The translations under genes were made by a program, and so were the position numbers. Positions 1 to 7,100 of a stretch of 10,963 nucleotides of DNA are shown in pieces. The DNA is from an uncultured bacterium (GTDB lineage Bacteria > Bacteroidota > Ignavibacteria > Kapaibacteriales > UBA4661), in assembly GCA_937899715.1 (NCBI GenBank), contig CALCNX010000008.1, forward strand, positions 1 to 10,963. Reading direction: 5' to 3'. Within the stretch, counting starts at the first letter, position 1, and every line of letters starts with the position of its first letter. The notes beneath the pieces are model-generated. The model saw nothing but the letters and a program-made list of their open reading frames with translations, made no database searches and was not told the origin of the DNA.

Positions 1-1
1 C

Positions 2-325
2 TCACTTATCGGGTGGCAGGCGGCAAAGCCTGATTTTGTACAAGCAGGACTTCGGGCGGACTTGCTGCAAGGGCTTCTGATTAACTGGCATTTCGGCGGC
101 GTGGGAACGCTGACTCTTGGCGCGGTGGTTCTGATTCTGGTCGTGCAGATGCGCCGAGGTGGGCAGCAAGCCGTAAGATTCCTTCCGCTTGGACTCATCG
201 GCTGCGCGTATATTGCCTACGGCGCGTGGGCTTTAGTTGTTGCCGATATGAACCTGTTCTTTTGTATGTTTATTGTGCCGGGGTTGCTGTTGGTAGCATC
301 GGTTTCTCCATTTCAACACCATTGA
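2..325 (+). CDS. Small multi-pass membrane protein of unknown function, 3' part only (5' end outside window)
   Basis: The frame is open to the left edge of the window, so the true start is probably outside; 107 residues are visible. An in-frame TTG at 62 is available but unlikely, because the protein-like sequence continues upstream (SLIGWQAAKPDFVQAGLRAD). Three hydrophobic stretches suitable as membrane helices lie at about visible residues 33-50, 60-80 and 84-101, joined by short loops, the first one basic (RRGGQQ). There is no catalytic motif that I recognise. The GWQ-containing segment before the first helix recalls small uncharacterised membrane proteins of the DUF6790/DUF4345 kind, but I cannot assign a family. 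The stop is 23 nt before the methyltransferase start, so the two may be co-transcribed. The role is unknown; location in the inner membrane is inferred from hydrophobicity. Confidence 0.65.
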   Translation, partial: SLIGWQAAKPDFVQAGLRADLLQGLLINWHFGGVGTLTLGAVVLILVVQMRRGGQQAVRFLPLGLIGCAYIAYGAWALVVADMNLFFCMFIVPGLLLVASVSPFQHH

Positions 326-348
326 AGAACTTTTTTGCCCAACCCATT

Positions 349-1164
349 ATGAACGACCACGAAGCAGGACAATACTGGAACGATAACGCCGAGGCGTGGA
401 CAAAGCTCGCGCGGGCAGGTTACGATGTCTATCGCAACCACCTGAACACGCCCGCTTTTTTTGCGATACTGCCATCGGTGAACGGACTGCATGGTTTGGA
501 TATTGGTTGCGGCGAGGGCTACAACACGCGCTTGCTTGCGGAGCAAGGTGCAAAAGTGGAAGGGCTGGATATTTCGGAGCGCTTTGTTCACTTTGCTGCG
601 GAAGAAGAGCAAGTGCATCCGCTCGGCATTCGCTACCACATCGGAAGTGCGGTGCAACTGCCGTTCCCGGATGCCACCTTTGATTTTGCAACGGCGTTCA
701 TGTCCTTGATGGACGTGCCGAAAACTGAAGAGGTGTTCAAAGAAGCGTATAGAATTCTGAAGCCAGGCGGTTTTTTGCAATTTTCTATCACGCATCCGTG
801 CTTCGATACGCCGCACCGCAAGAATCGCCGCAACATTCGCGGCAAGACGTATGCGATAGAGGTGGGGCAGTATTTCAGGAATCAGCAGGGAGAGATTGAG
901 GAATGGATTTTTAATGCTGCTCCGAATAGTCTTAAATCTACACTCCGGCGTTTTAGAGTGCCGCGTTTTACCCGAACCCTCACGCAATGGATGACGGCAA
1001 TTCTCGGCGCGGGATTCTACCTTGAGCAAATGAACGAACCCCGCCCAAGTGACGAAACTGTGCAGCAGTATCCGCGGCTTCAGGATAGCCAAGTTGTTGC
1101 ATATTTTCTGCATATTCGTTGCCGAAAGCCGCTCTTAAATTCGCTAGTGTTAAGTGTTGAATGA
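349..1164 (+). CDS. Class I SAM-dependent methyltransferase (Methyltransf_11/25 type)
   Basis: A 271-residue cytosolic protein that should transfer a methyl group from S-adenosylmethionine to an unknown acceptor. Visible motifs are motif I, the SAM-binding loop GLDIGCGEG, at residues 49-57; the acidic ribose-binding end of strand 2, VEGLDIS, at 70-76; a UbiE-like LPFPDATFDFATA at 104-116; and ILKPGG at 136-141 followed by FSITHPCF at 145-152. The C-terminal third (TLTQWMTAILGAGFYLEQMNEP) is the usual post-motif region in which the C-terminal strands pack. The frame is open upstream to 226, but ATG 349 is chosen because the family begins near YWNDNAEAW and an earlier start would overlap the preceding gene by 100 nt. 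No Shine-Dalgarno is visible. The last few residues (about LNSLVLSVE) are encoded by the heptamer repeat, so the natural end may have been shifted. There is no sequence clue to the substrate (small molecule, lipid/quinone or protein). Confidence 0.9.
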   Translation: MNDHEAGQYWNDNAEAWTKLARAGYDVYRNHLNTPAFFAILPSVNGLHGLDIGCGEGYNTRLLAEQGAKVEGLDISERFVHFAAEEEQVHPLGIRYHIGSAVQLPFPDATFDFATAFMSLMDVPKTEEVFKEAYRILKPGGFLQFSITHPCFDTPHRKNRRNIRGKTYAIEVGQYFRNQQGEIEEWIFNAAPNSLKSTLRRFRVPRFTRTLTQWMTAILGAGFYLEQMNEPRPSDETVQQYPRLQDSQVVAYFLHIRCRKPLLNSLVLSVE

Positions 1165-1176
1165 TGAGTTTTGAGT
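1142..1176 (+). repeat. Degenerate heptamer tandem repeat, left flank
   Basis: Five seven-base units in a row, CGCTAGT, GTTAAGT, GTTGAAT, GATGAGT and TTTGAGT, share the pattern nnTgAgT. The array runs from inside the 3' end of the methyltransferase gene across its stop codon. The last 18 bases (1159-1176) match the reverse complement of 1432-1449 at 17 of 18 positions. It resembles the short tandemly repeated heptamers known from cyanobacteria and some FCB genomes, but the copy number is low and the units are degenerate. Confidence 0.55.
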
Positions 1177-1228
1177 TTCTCAGGCGTACACAATTGTTCA
1201 ATAACTGACTGAAGGTACGCTTCCTGAA

Positions 1229-1375
1229 ATTCCCCTTCACTGTGTAAAGGGGTGGTAGTCCAGCGAAGCGAGGACTGACGGGGTAGTCCGGCACAGAGAA
1301 GCGGCGACAATGCACGAAGAAACACCCCGTCCTCGCTGCCGCTTGGACACCCCTCTTTGGAACAAAGAGGGGAAT
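1229..1375. repeat. 147-bp imperfect palindrome (REP/MITE-like element)
   Basis: The left arm begins ATTCCCCT and the right arm ends AGGGGAAT. Reading inward, the arms continue to match as GGGGTG, TCC, AGCG, GCGAGGAC and GGGGT, with small gaps, down to a loop of roughly 34 nt at about 1288-1321. Each arm also contains its own smaller hairpins: CCCCTT with AAGGGG at the outer end, and AGTCC with GGACT at 1257-1275. There is no ORF worth calling and no clear target-site duplication. The form suits a non-coding, dispersed palindromic repeat that could fold in RNA as a long hairpin at the end of the methyltransferase transcript. That it is multi-copy in the genome is an expectation, not something seen here. 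Confidence 0.75.
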
Positions 1376-1378
1376 CGC

Positions 1379-1406
1379 TTGACAAAAGCGTAATTTCAGT
1401 TAATAA
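1379..1406 (+). promoter_or_regulatory. Possible sigma70-like promoter for the rhodanese gene
   Basis: A perfect TTGACA lies at 1379-1384, immediately outside the palindrome. Sixteen bases downstream is TAATAA (1401-1406), a weak match to a -10 box (3 of 6). The distance to the start codon at 1470 leaves a leader of about 55-60 nt. Bacteroidota in the strict sense use a different promoter consensus, so the match may be fortuitous. Confidence 0.3.
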
Positions 1407-1431
1407 ATGCTTTCAAAAAAATGCACGGAAT

Positions 1432-1452
1432 ACTCAAAACTCATCACTCAAA
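1432..1452 (-). repeat. Degenerate heptamer tandem repeat, right flank (inverted copy)
   Basis: Three seven-base units, ACTCAAA, ACTCATC and ACTCAAA, are the reverse-complement form of the TTTGAGT/GATGAGT units at 1142-1176. The array ends 17 nt before the ATG of the rhodanese gene, so it lies in that gene's 5' leader. Together with the left array it forms an 18-bp inverted repeat around the inner palindrome. Confidence 0.6.
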
Positions 1453-1469
1453 ACCATCCCCCCAACGCC

Positions 1470-2669
1470 ATGAAAAATCTTTTTGCTACGCTCCTTTGTC
1501 TCTGCACCATTTCTGCGTTCTCTCACGCGCAGTTGCCGCAGAAGTTCGACAGTTTGTACAAGACCATTTTTGCAAAAGATTTTTGCAAAATGATTCAGCA
1601 GAACCCCGACATTGTTCTTCTTGATGTGCGCTCTCCGGGCGAATACGCGGACACATCCGCCTCGACCAGTTTGAACATCGGGCATCTGAAAGGTGCAATC
1701 AACATGGGTATTGATTCGATGAAAAAAAACATGGCGGCTCTGGATGCGTACCGTTCCAAAACGCTCGTCATCTACTGTTCGCACAGCCAGCGCAGCCGAC
1801 GGGTGAGCAAACTGCTCTCGGAAAACGGATTCACGAATTTTTACAATCTGAATGGCGGTTTGTCTTCGCTGAACCAATTAACAGCGCGCGATTTTCCTTG
1901 CAAACAAGACTGGCTGCAAACCAATCTCTCGTACAAAAATCTTTCCGTGCCGGAAGCATTAGCGCTCCACGCGAAAGAAAAAAAATTGGTCGTTGTGGAT
2001 GTTCGCCCTGCCTCGCATTTTGAATTGAACGACAGCGCCGCCGAGCGCAACATCGGCAGAATCAAAGGCGCAATCAACATTCCTTACGACAAATTCAGTG
2101 CGCGTATTGCGGAATTGAATGCGCACAAGAACAGCCCCATTCTGGTGTACACCATGGGCGGCGACGGCGATGCGACACGTGCAGCAAGCCAGCTCGCGGC
2201 AAATGGATTCAAGACCGTGTATCATTTGGTGGGTGGTATTGATGGCGTGCTGACAAATGCACAAGGTAGTGCCGTGATGGAAAAAACACCTGCCTTTCAC
2301 TGCCTTGATGCCGAACAAGCGTTGGGTTTGCTCAAAAGCTCACGTGCGCTCACCGTGTACGATGCTCGCCCGAAAATAGAATTTGAAAACAAAGACGAAA
2401 AATTTTGGAAGAACCTCGGCAATATCAAAAACGCACTGAACGTGAGCGCCGCAAACATCGCCGCACAGACATTGCCCGCCGACAAAAAAGCACCGATACT
2501 GGTCTATGGCAATCCGGGAGCGTTTGTGATTGCCAAAACGCTTTCGGAAAAAGGCTACACGGCGGTTTACTCGATGGACAGTCTGTACGATTTTATTTGG
2601 TCGGGCTTCAATATAGAGAGCTGCAAAGAAGCGCGAAATTATGTAGTGAACCACGACGGTCTGTTTTAA
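1470..2669 (+). CDS. Exported protein with three rhodanese-like domains, one catalytic
   Basis: A 399-residue protein. Residues 1-20 form a Sec signal peptide with likely cleavage after SHA (before Gln21), so it acts in the periplasm or outside the cell. Start 1470 is chosen because the signal peptide begins there; the extra upstream reading to 1407 is polar and encoded by the repeat. Domain 1 (about 34-134) has the LDVRSPGEY entry motif at 51-59 and an active-site loop beginning at Cys103 (YCSHSQRSRR), so it could carry a persulfide. Domain 2 (about 157-263) has VVDVRPASHFE and IGRIKGAINIP, but its loop position reads VYTMGGDGDATR, with no cysteine. Domain 3 (about 278-380) has VYDARPKIEFE, and its loop reads VYGNPGAF, also without cysteine. 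Domains 2 and 3 are therefore probably structural or binding. The next gene begins 26 nt downstream, suggesting co-transcription. The substrate is unknown; thiosulfate/persulfide sulfur transfer is the family activity. Confidence 0.9.
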   Translation: MKNLFATLLCLCTISAFSHAQLPQKFDSLYKTIFAKDFCKMIQQNPDIVLLDVRSPGEYADTSASTSLNIGHLKGAINMGIDSMKKNMAALDAYRSKTLVIYCSHSQRSRRVSKLLSENGFTNFYNLNGGLSSLNQLTARDFPCKQDWLQTNLSYKNLSVPEALALHAKEKKLVVVDVRPASHFELNDSAAERNIGRIKGAINIPYDKFSARIAELNAHKNSPILVYTMGGDGDATRAASQLAANGFKTVYHLVGGIDGVLTNAQGSAVMEKTPAFHCLDAEQALGLLKSSRALTVYDARPKIEFENKDEKFWKNLGNIKNALNVSAANIAAQTLPADKKAPILVYGNPGAFVIAKTLSEKGYTAVYSMDSLYDFIWSGFNIESCKEARNYVVNHDGLF

Positions 2670-2680
2670 TAATTTTTTCT

Positions 2681-2686
2681 GAAGGA
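2681..2686 (+). promoter_or_regulatory. Shine-Dalgarno-like GAAGGA supporting the start at 2696
   Basis: GAAGGA lies 9 nt before ATG 2696, in the short gap after the rhodanese stop. It supports this internal ATG over an upstream reading that overlaps the rhodanese gene. The other complete genes in the window lack such a site. Confidence 0.55.
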
Positions 2687-2695
2687 ACGTATAAA

Positions 2696-3889
2696 ATGAA
2701 ATCAAACTTTACTCTAATCAAATGGCTTCTGCTACTTGCGGTTATTGTTTGTTGGGCGCAGGTGACTCATCTTTCGGCACAAATTTCCGGCTATCCCGCC
2801 GGGCGAAACCAACGTGCAGAGGTCTCCCAGTGGATGGGCTTGGTGAAAGTAACGGTGAATTACAGCAGCCCGAGCGTGAAACGTCATGGCAGCAGCAAGG
2901 ACAGAACGGGCGAAATCTGGGGAAAACTCGTGCCTTACGGTATGAGTGAAAATCCATACCGCGTTGGCTCGACGATGCCGGAAAAAATGCCGTGGCGCTC
3001 CGGCGCGAATGAAAACACGACCATTACTTTTTCCCATGATGTAACCATCGAAGGGCAAAAATTGAGTGCCGGGACGTATGGTTTTCACACGATTCCCGAC
3101 AGCACGGAATGGACGATTATTTTTTCTAAAAACCCGAAGTCGTGGGGAAGTTTTTTTTACGACCCCGCTATGGACGCTCTGCGCGTGAAAGTAAAACCGC
3201 AAGGGGCAGAATTTCACAACGACCTCACATTTGAATTTACTGAGCGCGAACTTGCTTCTACGACGCTTGCGCTGGTGTGGGAAAAACTGCGCGTGCCTAT
3301 CAAACTTGCCGTACCGAATATTGCCGACGTGCATTTGGCGCAAATCCGCCTTGAACTGACTTCTGGCAAGGGCTTTGGATGGCAGGACTATTTGAATGGC
3401 GTTCGGTTTTGCTTAAATTCGTACAAAGGCAATTACGACGAGGCGCTGGAATGGATAAATCGTTCGCTGGAATGTAACACGCTTTGGTCAGACCTTGCGG
3501 CGACTCCCATCAATATCAATTTCATCACCTTGCAGACAAAAGCTCAAGTGCTTGTGCGTCTGGGCAGAATGAAACAGGCAGATTCGGTCATTGCGGCGGC
3601 TATCAATCACCCCACTGCCACTGCGGACGGCATCAGCCAATACGGAAACTTTCTTTTGGCAGAAAAGAAAAAGGAAGAAGCACTCAAGGTGTTCCAAAAA
3701 AACGAAACGAAATTTCCGGCAGCATGGTCGTCGTTGTGGGGATTAGCAAATGGTTATTCTGCAACAGGCGACCTCAAAAAGGCACTCAAGTATGCCCAGC
3801 AAGCACTACCAATAGCACCCGATGATGAAAAAGAAGATATCAAGGCAGCCGTAGAAAAACTGAAAGCGAATAAAAGTTTTGTGGACTAG
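2696..3889 (+). CDS. Exported DUF2911 domain protein with C-terminal TPR repeats
   Basis: A 397-residue protein. Residues 1-29 form a signal peptide (basic start, hydrophobic core, cleavage near LSAQ). The DUF2911 domain occupies about 42-195; its hallmarks are VTVNYSSPSVK at 53-62, WGKLVPYG at 75-82, WRSGANENTTITFS at 100-113 and LSAGTYGFHTIP at 123-134. Residues 245-395 contain helical TPR-like units, with visible cores near 246-260 (YDEALEWINRSLE), 278-305, 313-340 (FLLAEKKKEEALKVFQKN) and 344-377 (WSSLWGLANGYSATGDLKKALKYAQQAL). DUF2911 is common in secreted proteins of Bacteroidota and related phyla and has no assigned biochemical role; TPRs mediate protein contacts. It follows the rhodanese gene by 26 nt with its own Shine-Dalgarno-like site, so the two are likely one operon. 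A frame open to 2405 is rejected because it lies inside the rhodanese gene. Function unknown. Confidence 0.9.
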   Translation: MKSNFTLIKWLLLLAVIVCWAQVTHLSAQISGYPAGRNQRAEVSQWMGLVKVTVNYSSPSVKRHGSSKDRTGEIWGKLVPYGMSENPYRVGSTMPEKMPWRSGANENTTITFSHDVTIEGQKLSAGTYGFHTIPDSTEWTIIFSKNPKSWGSFFYDPAMDALRVKVKPQGAEFHNDLTFEFTERELASTTLALVWEKLRVPIKLAVPNIADVHLAQIRLELTSGKGFGWQDYLNGVRFCLNSYKGNYDEALEWINRSLECNTLWSDLAATPININFITLQTKAQVLVRLGRMKQADSVIAAAINHPTATADGISQYGNFLLAEKKKEEALKVFQKNETKFPAAWSSLWGLANGYSATGDLKKALKYAQQALPIAPDDEKEDIKAAVEKLKANKSFVD

Positions 3890-3892
3890 AAA

Positions 3893-3923
3893 GGGCAATA
3901 GGCTCCATATCCGGAGCTTGCCC
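3893..3923 (+). terminator. Terminator-like hairpin after the rhodanese/DUF2911 pair
   Basis: GGGCAA (3893-3898) pairs with TTGCCC (3918-3923) and GCTCC (3902-3906) with GGAGC (3913-3917), around a 6-nt loop with a 3-nt bulge. It starts 4 nt after the DUF2911 stop. The downstream tract ACTTTCTTCCTTT is T-rich but broken, so termination may be partial. Confidence 0.5.
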
Positions 3924-3950
3924 ACTTTCTTCCTTTGAAAATTGTATTTC

Positions 3951-4042
3951 CCCTCATCCCAGCCTTTTCCCAGAGGGAGAAGGAGCAAGAAATGAAGCCG
4001 TTTTCTGAAGCCCTCTACCTCTGGGAGAGGGTTGGGTGAGGG
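3951..4042. repeat. 92-bp interspersed palindromic repeat, two ~32-bp inverted arms
   Basis: The left arm (3951-3983) begins CCCTCATCCCAGCC and runs through TTTTCCCAGAGGGAGAAGG. The right arm (4011-4042) ends GGGTTGGGTGAGGG and is the near-complete reverse complement, differing mainly by C/T transitions; the loop is about 27 nt. The core CCCAGAGG-GAGAAGG matches a palindromic repeat type seen in many unrelated bacterial genomes. It differs in sequence from the element at 1229-1375. It is non-coding and lies in the leader region of the tricorn gene, 94 nt before its ATG. Confidence 0.75.
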
Positions 4043-4136
4043 TCTTAAGGCGTATTTTCAAACACTTCCTTGCTGCAAAAAACATTTGAATTTCAACTCA
4101 CGACCATTTTTTCACCTCACTTCCAACAACAACAGT

Positions 4137-7100
4137 ATGAAAACCCACTTGCTACTGCGTCGTTTCCTCGCCACCGTAAGCACACTCATGCTTATCGCGG
4201 TGTGCCTTGTTGCGCTCTTTCCGCCAATGGCGGCATTTGCTGAATCACCACTCTGGATGCGCTATCCGTCTCTTTCGCCCGACGGCACAACGATTTGCTT
4301 CAGCTACAAGGGAGATTTGTGGCTTGTGCCGAGCACAGGTGGGCGGGCTGTGCAGCTCACGCAGCACGAAGCGCACGATATGCGTCCGGTGTGGTCGCCG
4401 GACAGCAAGCAGATTGCTTTTGCTTCCGATAGGCACGGCAATATGGACGTGTTCGTTATTCCCGCAAGCGGTGGTGCGGCAAAACGTCTGACGTTTCATT
4501 CCAACGCCGAATACCCGACAAGTTTTACTCCCGATGGAAAAAATGTTGTTTTCTACGCAAGTCGGCTGGACAATGCAAGCAACGCTCAATTTCCCAACGG
4601 CTATATGTCGGAATTGTACAGCGTCTCAGTGCAGGGAAGCCAGCCCAAGCAAATTTTGACGACACCCGCACAAGATGCAGTCTATAATTCCTCCGGCACG
4701 ATGCTACTTTTTCACGACAAAAAAAGTCCTGAAGACGAATGGCGCAAACATCACACCTCATCGGTCACACGCGATATTTGGTCGTGGGAGGCGAAGTCCG
4801 GCAAGTACACGAAGCTCACTGCTTTTGCCGGAGAAGACCGCAATCCCGTTTGGTCGCCCGACAATACGGAGGTATTGTATCTGTCCGAACAAAGCGGCAC
4901 TTTTAACGTCTGGAAATTTTCGCTTGCCAATCCTGCACAGCCCACACAAATCACCTCCCACAGCAAACATCCCGTACGCTTTTTGAGCATCGCCCAAAAC
5001 GGAACGATTTGTTACGGCTTCAACGGCGAGATTTATACCAAAGCACCTTCGGAGCAGGAAGGAAAAAAACTTGCGGTGGAAATTCTCACCGAAGACAAAA
5101 AAAATGCACAAAAATTTCAAGCCATCACCGGCGGAGCAACGGACTTTGCGGTCTCGCCGAATGGCAAAGAAGTTGCGTTTGTGGTGCGTGGCGAAATTTT
5201 CGTCTCGGCGGTGGATTATGATATTACCAAACGCATCACGACGACCTCGGAGCAAGAACGCTCGGTGAGCTTCAGTCCCGACGGACGTTCACTGCTGTAT
5301 GCCGGAGAACGCGACGGTTCGTGGAATATTTATCAAACGACGATTGCTCGTTCCAAAGAAGACGAACCATATTTCTACAAGTCCACCGTTCTGAAAGAAG
5401 AAGCACTTCTGGCAGCGCCCGAAGAAGAATTTCAACCGCAGTACTCGCCCGATGGTTCGGAAGTGGCATATCTGCACGAGCGGAATGCACTCAAAGTTTT
5501 CAATCTCAAGACGAAGCAAACGCGCCTCGTGCTGGAGAGCAGCAAAAATTATTCCTACGCTGACGGCGATATTAGTTTTGACTGGTCGCCTGATGGGGCG
5601 TGGCTCGTGTGTACTACGCTTGGCAAAGAGCAAAATATCGGCGAAGTAATGCTGGTGGATGCCGCCGGAAAAAAAGCGCCCGTGAATCTGACCCAAAGCG
5701 GCTACGACGACAACGCGCCAAAGTGGGGCATGAACGGGGCAATGATGCTCTGGTCGTCGAGCAAAAACGGCTTAAAGTCGCACGGTTCGCAAGGTTGGCA
5801 GCAAGACGTGTACGGAATGTTTTTTACCCAAGAAGCATTCGACCGCTTTCAATTAACCCGCGAAGAACTGGATGCACTAAAAGCAAAAGAAGCAGCCGAG
5901 AAAAAATCTGACAAAGCGGACGACAAAAAAGACGATAAGAAAGACGACAAAGCAGCAAAGCCTGCAAAAAAGCCTCTTGAATTAGATTTGTCAAGCACCG
6001 AAGAGCGTACCGTTCGCATGACCGTTCATTCTTCGACGTTGGCGGATTATGTGCTTTCACCCGATGGCGAACGCTTGTACTATTTGTGCGCTTTCGAGAA
6101 AGGTTTTGATGTCTGGGTGCAGAAATTACGTGACAAAGAAACAAAACTTCTTACCAAGCTGGATGCGCAAGGCGGCGGCTCGCTTCAGCAAAGCAACGAC
6201 GGCAAATACTTGTTTGTCCTGACGGGCGGCGCTGCCGGAGCAATCGTTCGCATAGACACGGCGAGCGGACAACAAAAGCGTATTTCGCTTCGTGGCGAAA
6301 GCACATTGAACGCGGCGGCAGAACGTGAGTATATGTTCGAGCATATCTGGCGGCAAATGTTCAAAAAATTCTACCGCGTGGATATGCAAGGAGTGGACTG
6401 GGCGGCATACAAACGTGAATACGCCAAGTATCTCCCGCATATTTCCAACAACTGGGAATTTTCCGAGATGATGAGCGAGCTATTGGGCGAACTGAATGCG
6501 TCGCACACGGGCTGCCGACTAACACTACGATTCGATGCGGAAAACAGCGACCAGACTGCTGCGCTCGGTGCATTTTATGACGACACCTACACAGGAGGCG
6601 GACTCAAAATCGCCGAGGTTATGGAAAAATCACCTCTCGACCGCGCTAATCTGCGTATCAAAGCGGGTATGGTGATTGAGAAAATTGATGGTATCGCTAT
6701 CACTCCCAAAGAAGATGCTGCGGCGCTTCTGAATCGCAAAGCGGACAAACCCACCTTGCTGTCAGTCTTTGACCCTGCTTCGGGCAAACGTTGGGAAGAA
6801 ACGGTCAAGCCAATTTCATTAGCACAAGAAGCCGAACTCACGTACCAACGCTGGATACAAGCTCGCCGCGAACAAACCGAGCGCCTCTCGAAAGGGCGCA
6901 TTGGCTATGTGCATATCCGTTCCATGAGCGACGCGCAGTTCCGCCCGTTCTATGCCGACCTGATGGGACGCTACGCCGACAAAGATGCGATTATCGTTGA
7001 CACTCGCTATAATGGCGGCGGATGGCTGCATGAAGATTTGGTAACACTTCTGAGCGGAAAACGCTACGCGACATTTTTACCACGCGGACAGCAAATCGGC

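Noticed and set aside
313..1113. Long minus-strand reading frame (266 codons) opposite the methyltransferase
   Set aside because: It is antisense to a gene with clear SAM-binding motifs; its translation is rich in His/Arg/Cys with no domain, as expected of a shadow frame.
1229..1375. CRISPR or insertion-sequence interpretation of the palindrome
   Set aside because: There are only two inverted arms, no regularly spaced direct repeats or spacers, and no transposase frame.
980..1385. Two minus-strand frames across the methyltransferase end and the palindrome
   Set aside because: They are made largely of repeat DNA and have no protein-like features.
2732..3343. Minus-strand frame of 203 codons opposite the DUF2911 region
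   Set aside because: Shadow of a well-supported gene, with no recognisable motif and a biased composition.
4032..4136. Upstream in-frame extension of the tricorn-like protein
   Set aside because: It begins inside the palindromic repeat and would place 35 polar residues before a clear signal peptide.
4758..5255. Minus-strand frame of 165 codons opposite the tricorn propeller
   Set aside because: Antisense shadow with no protein-family features.
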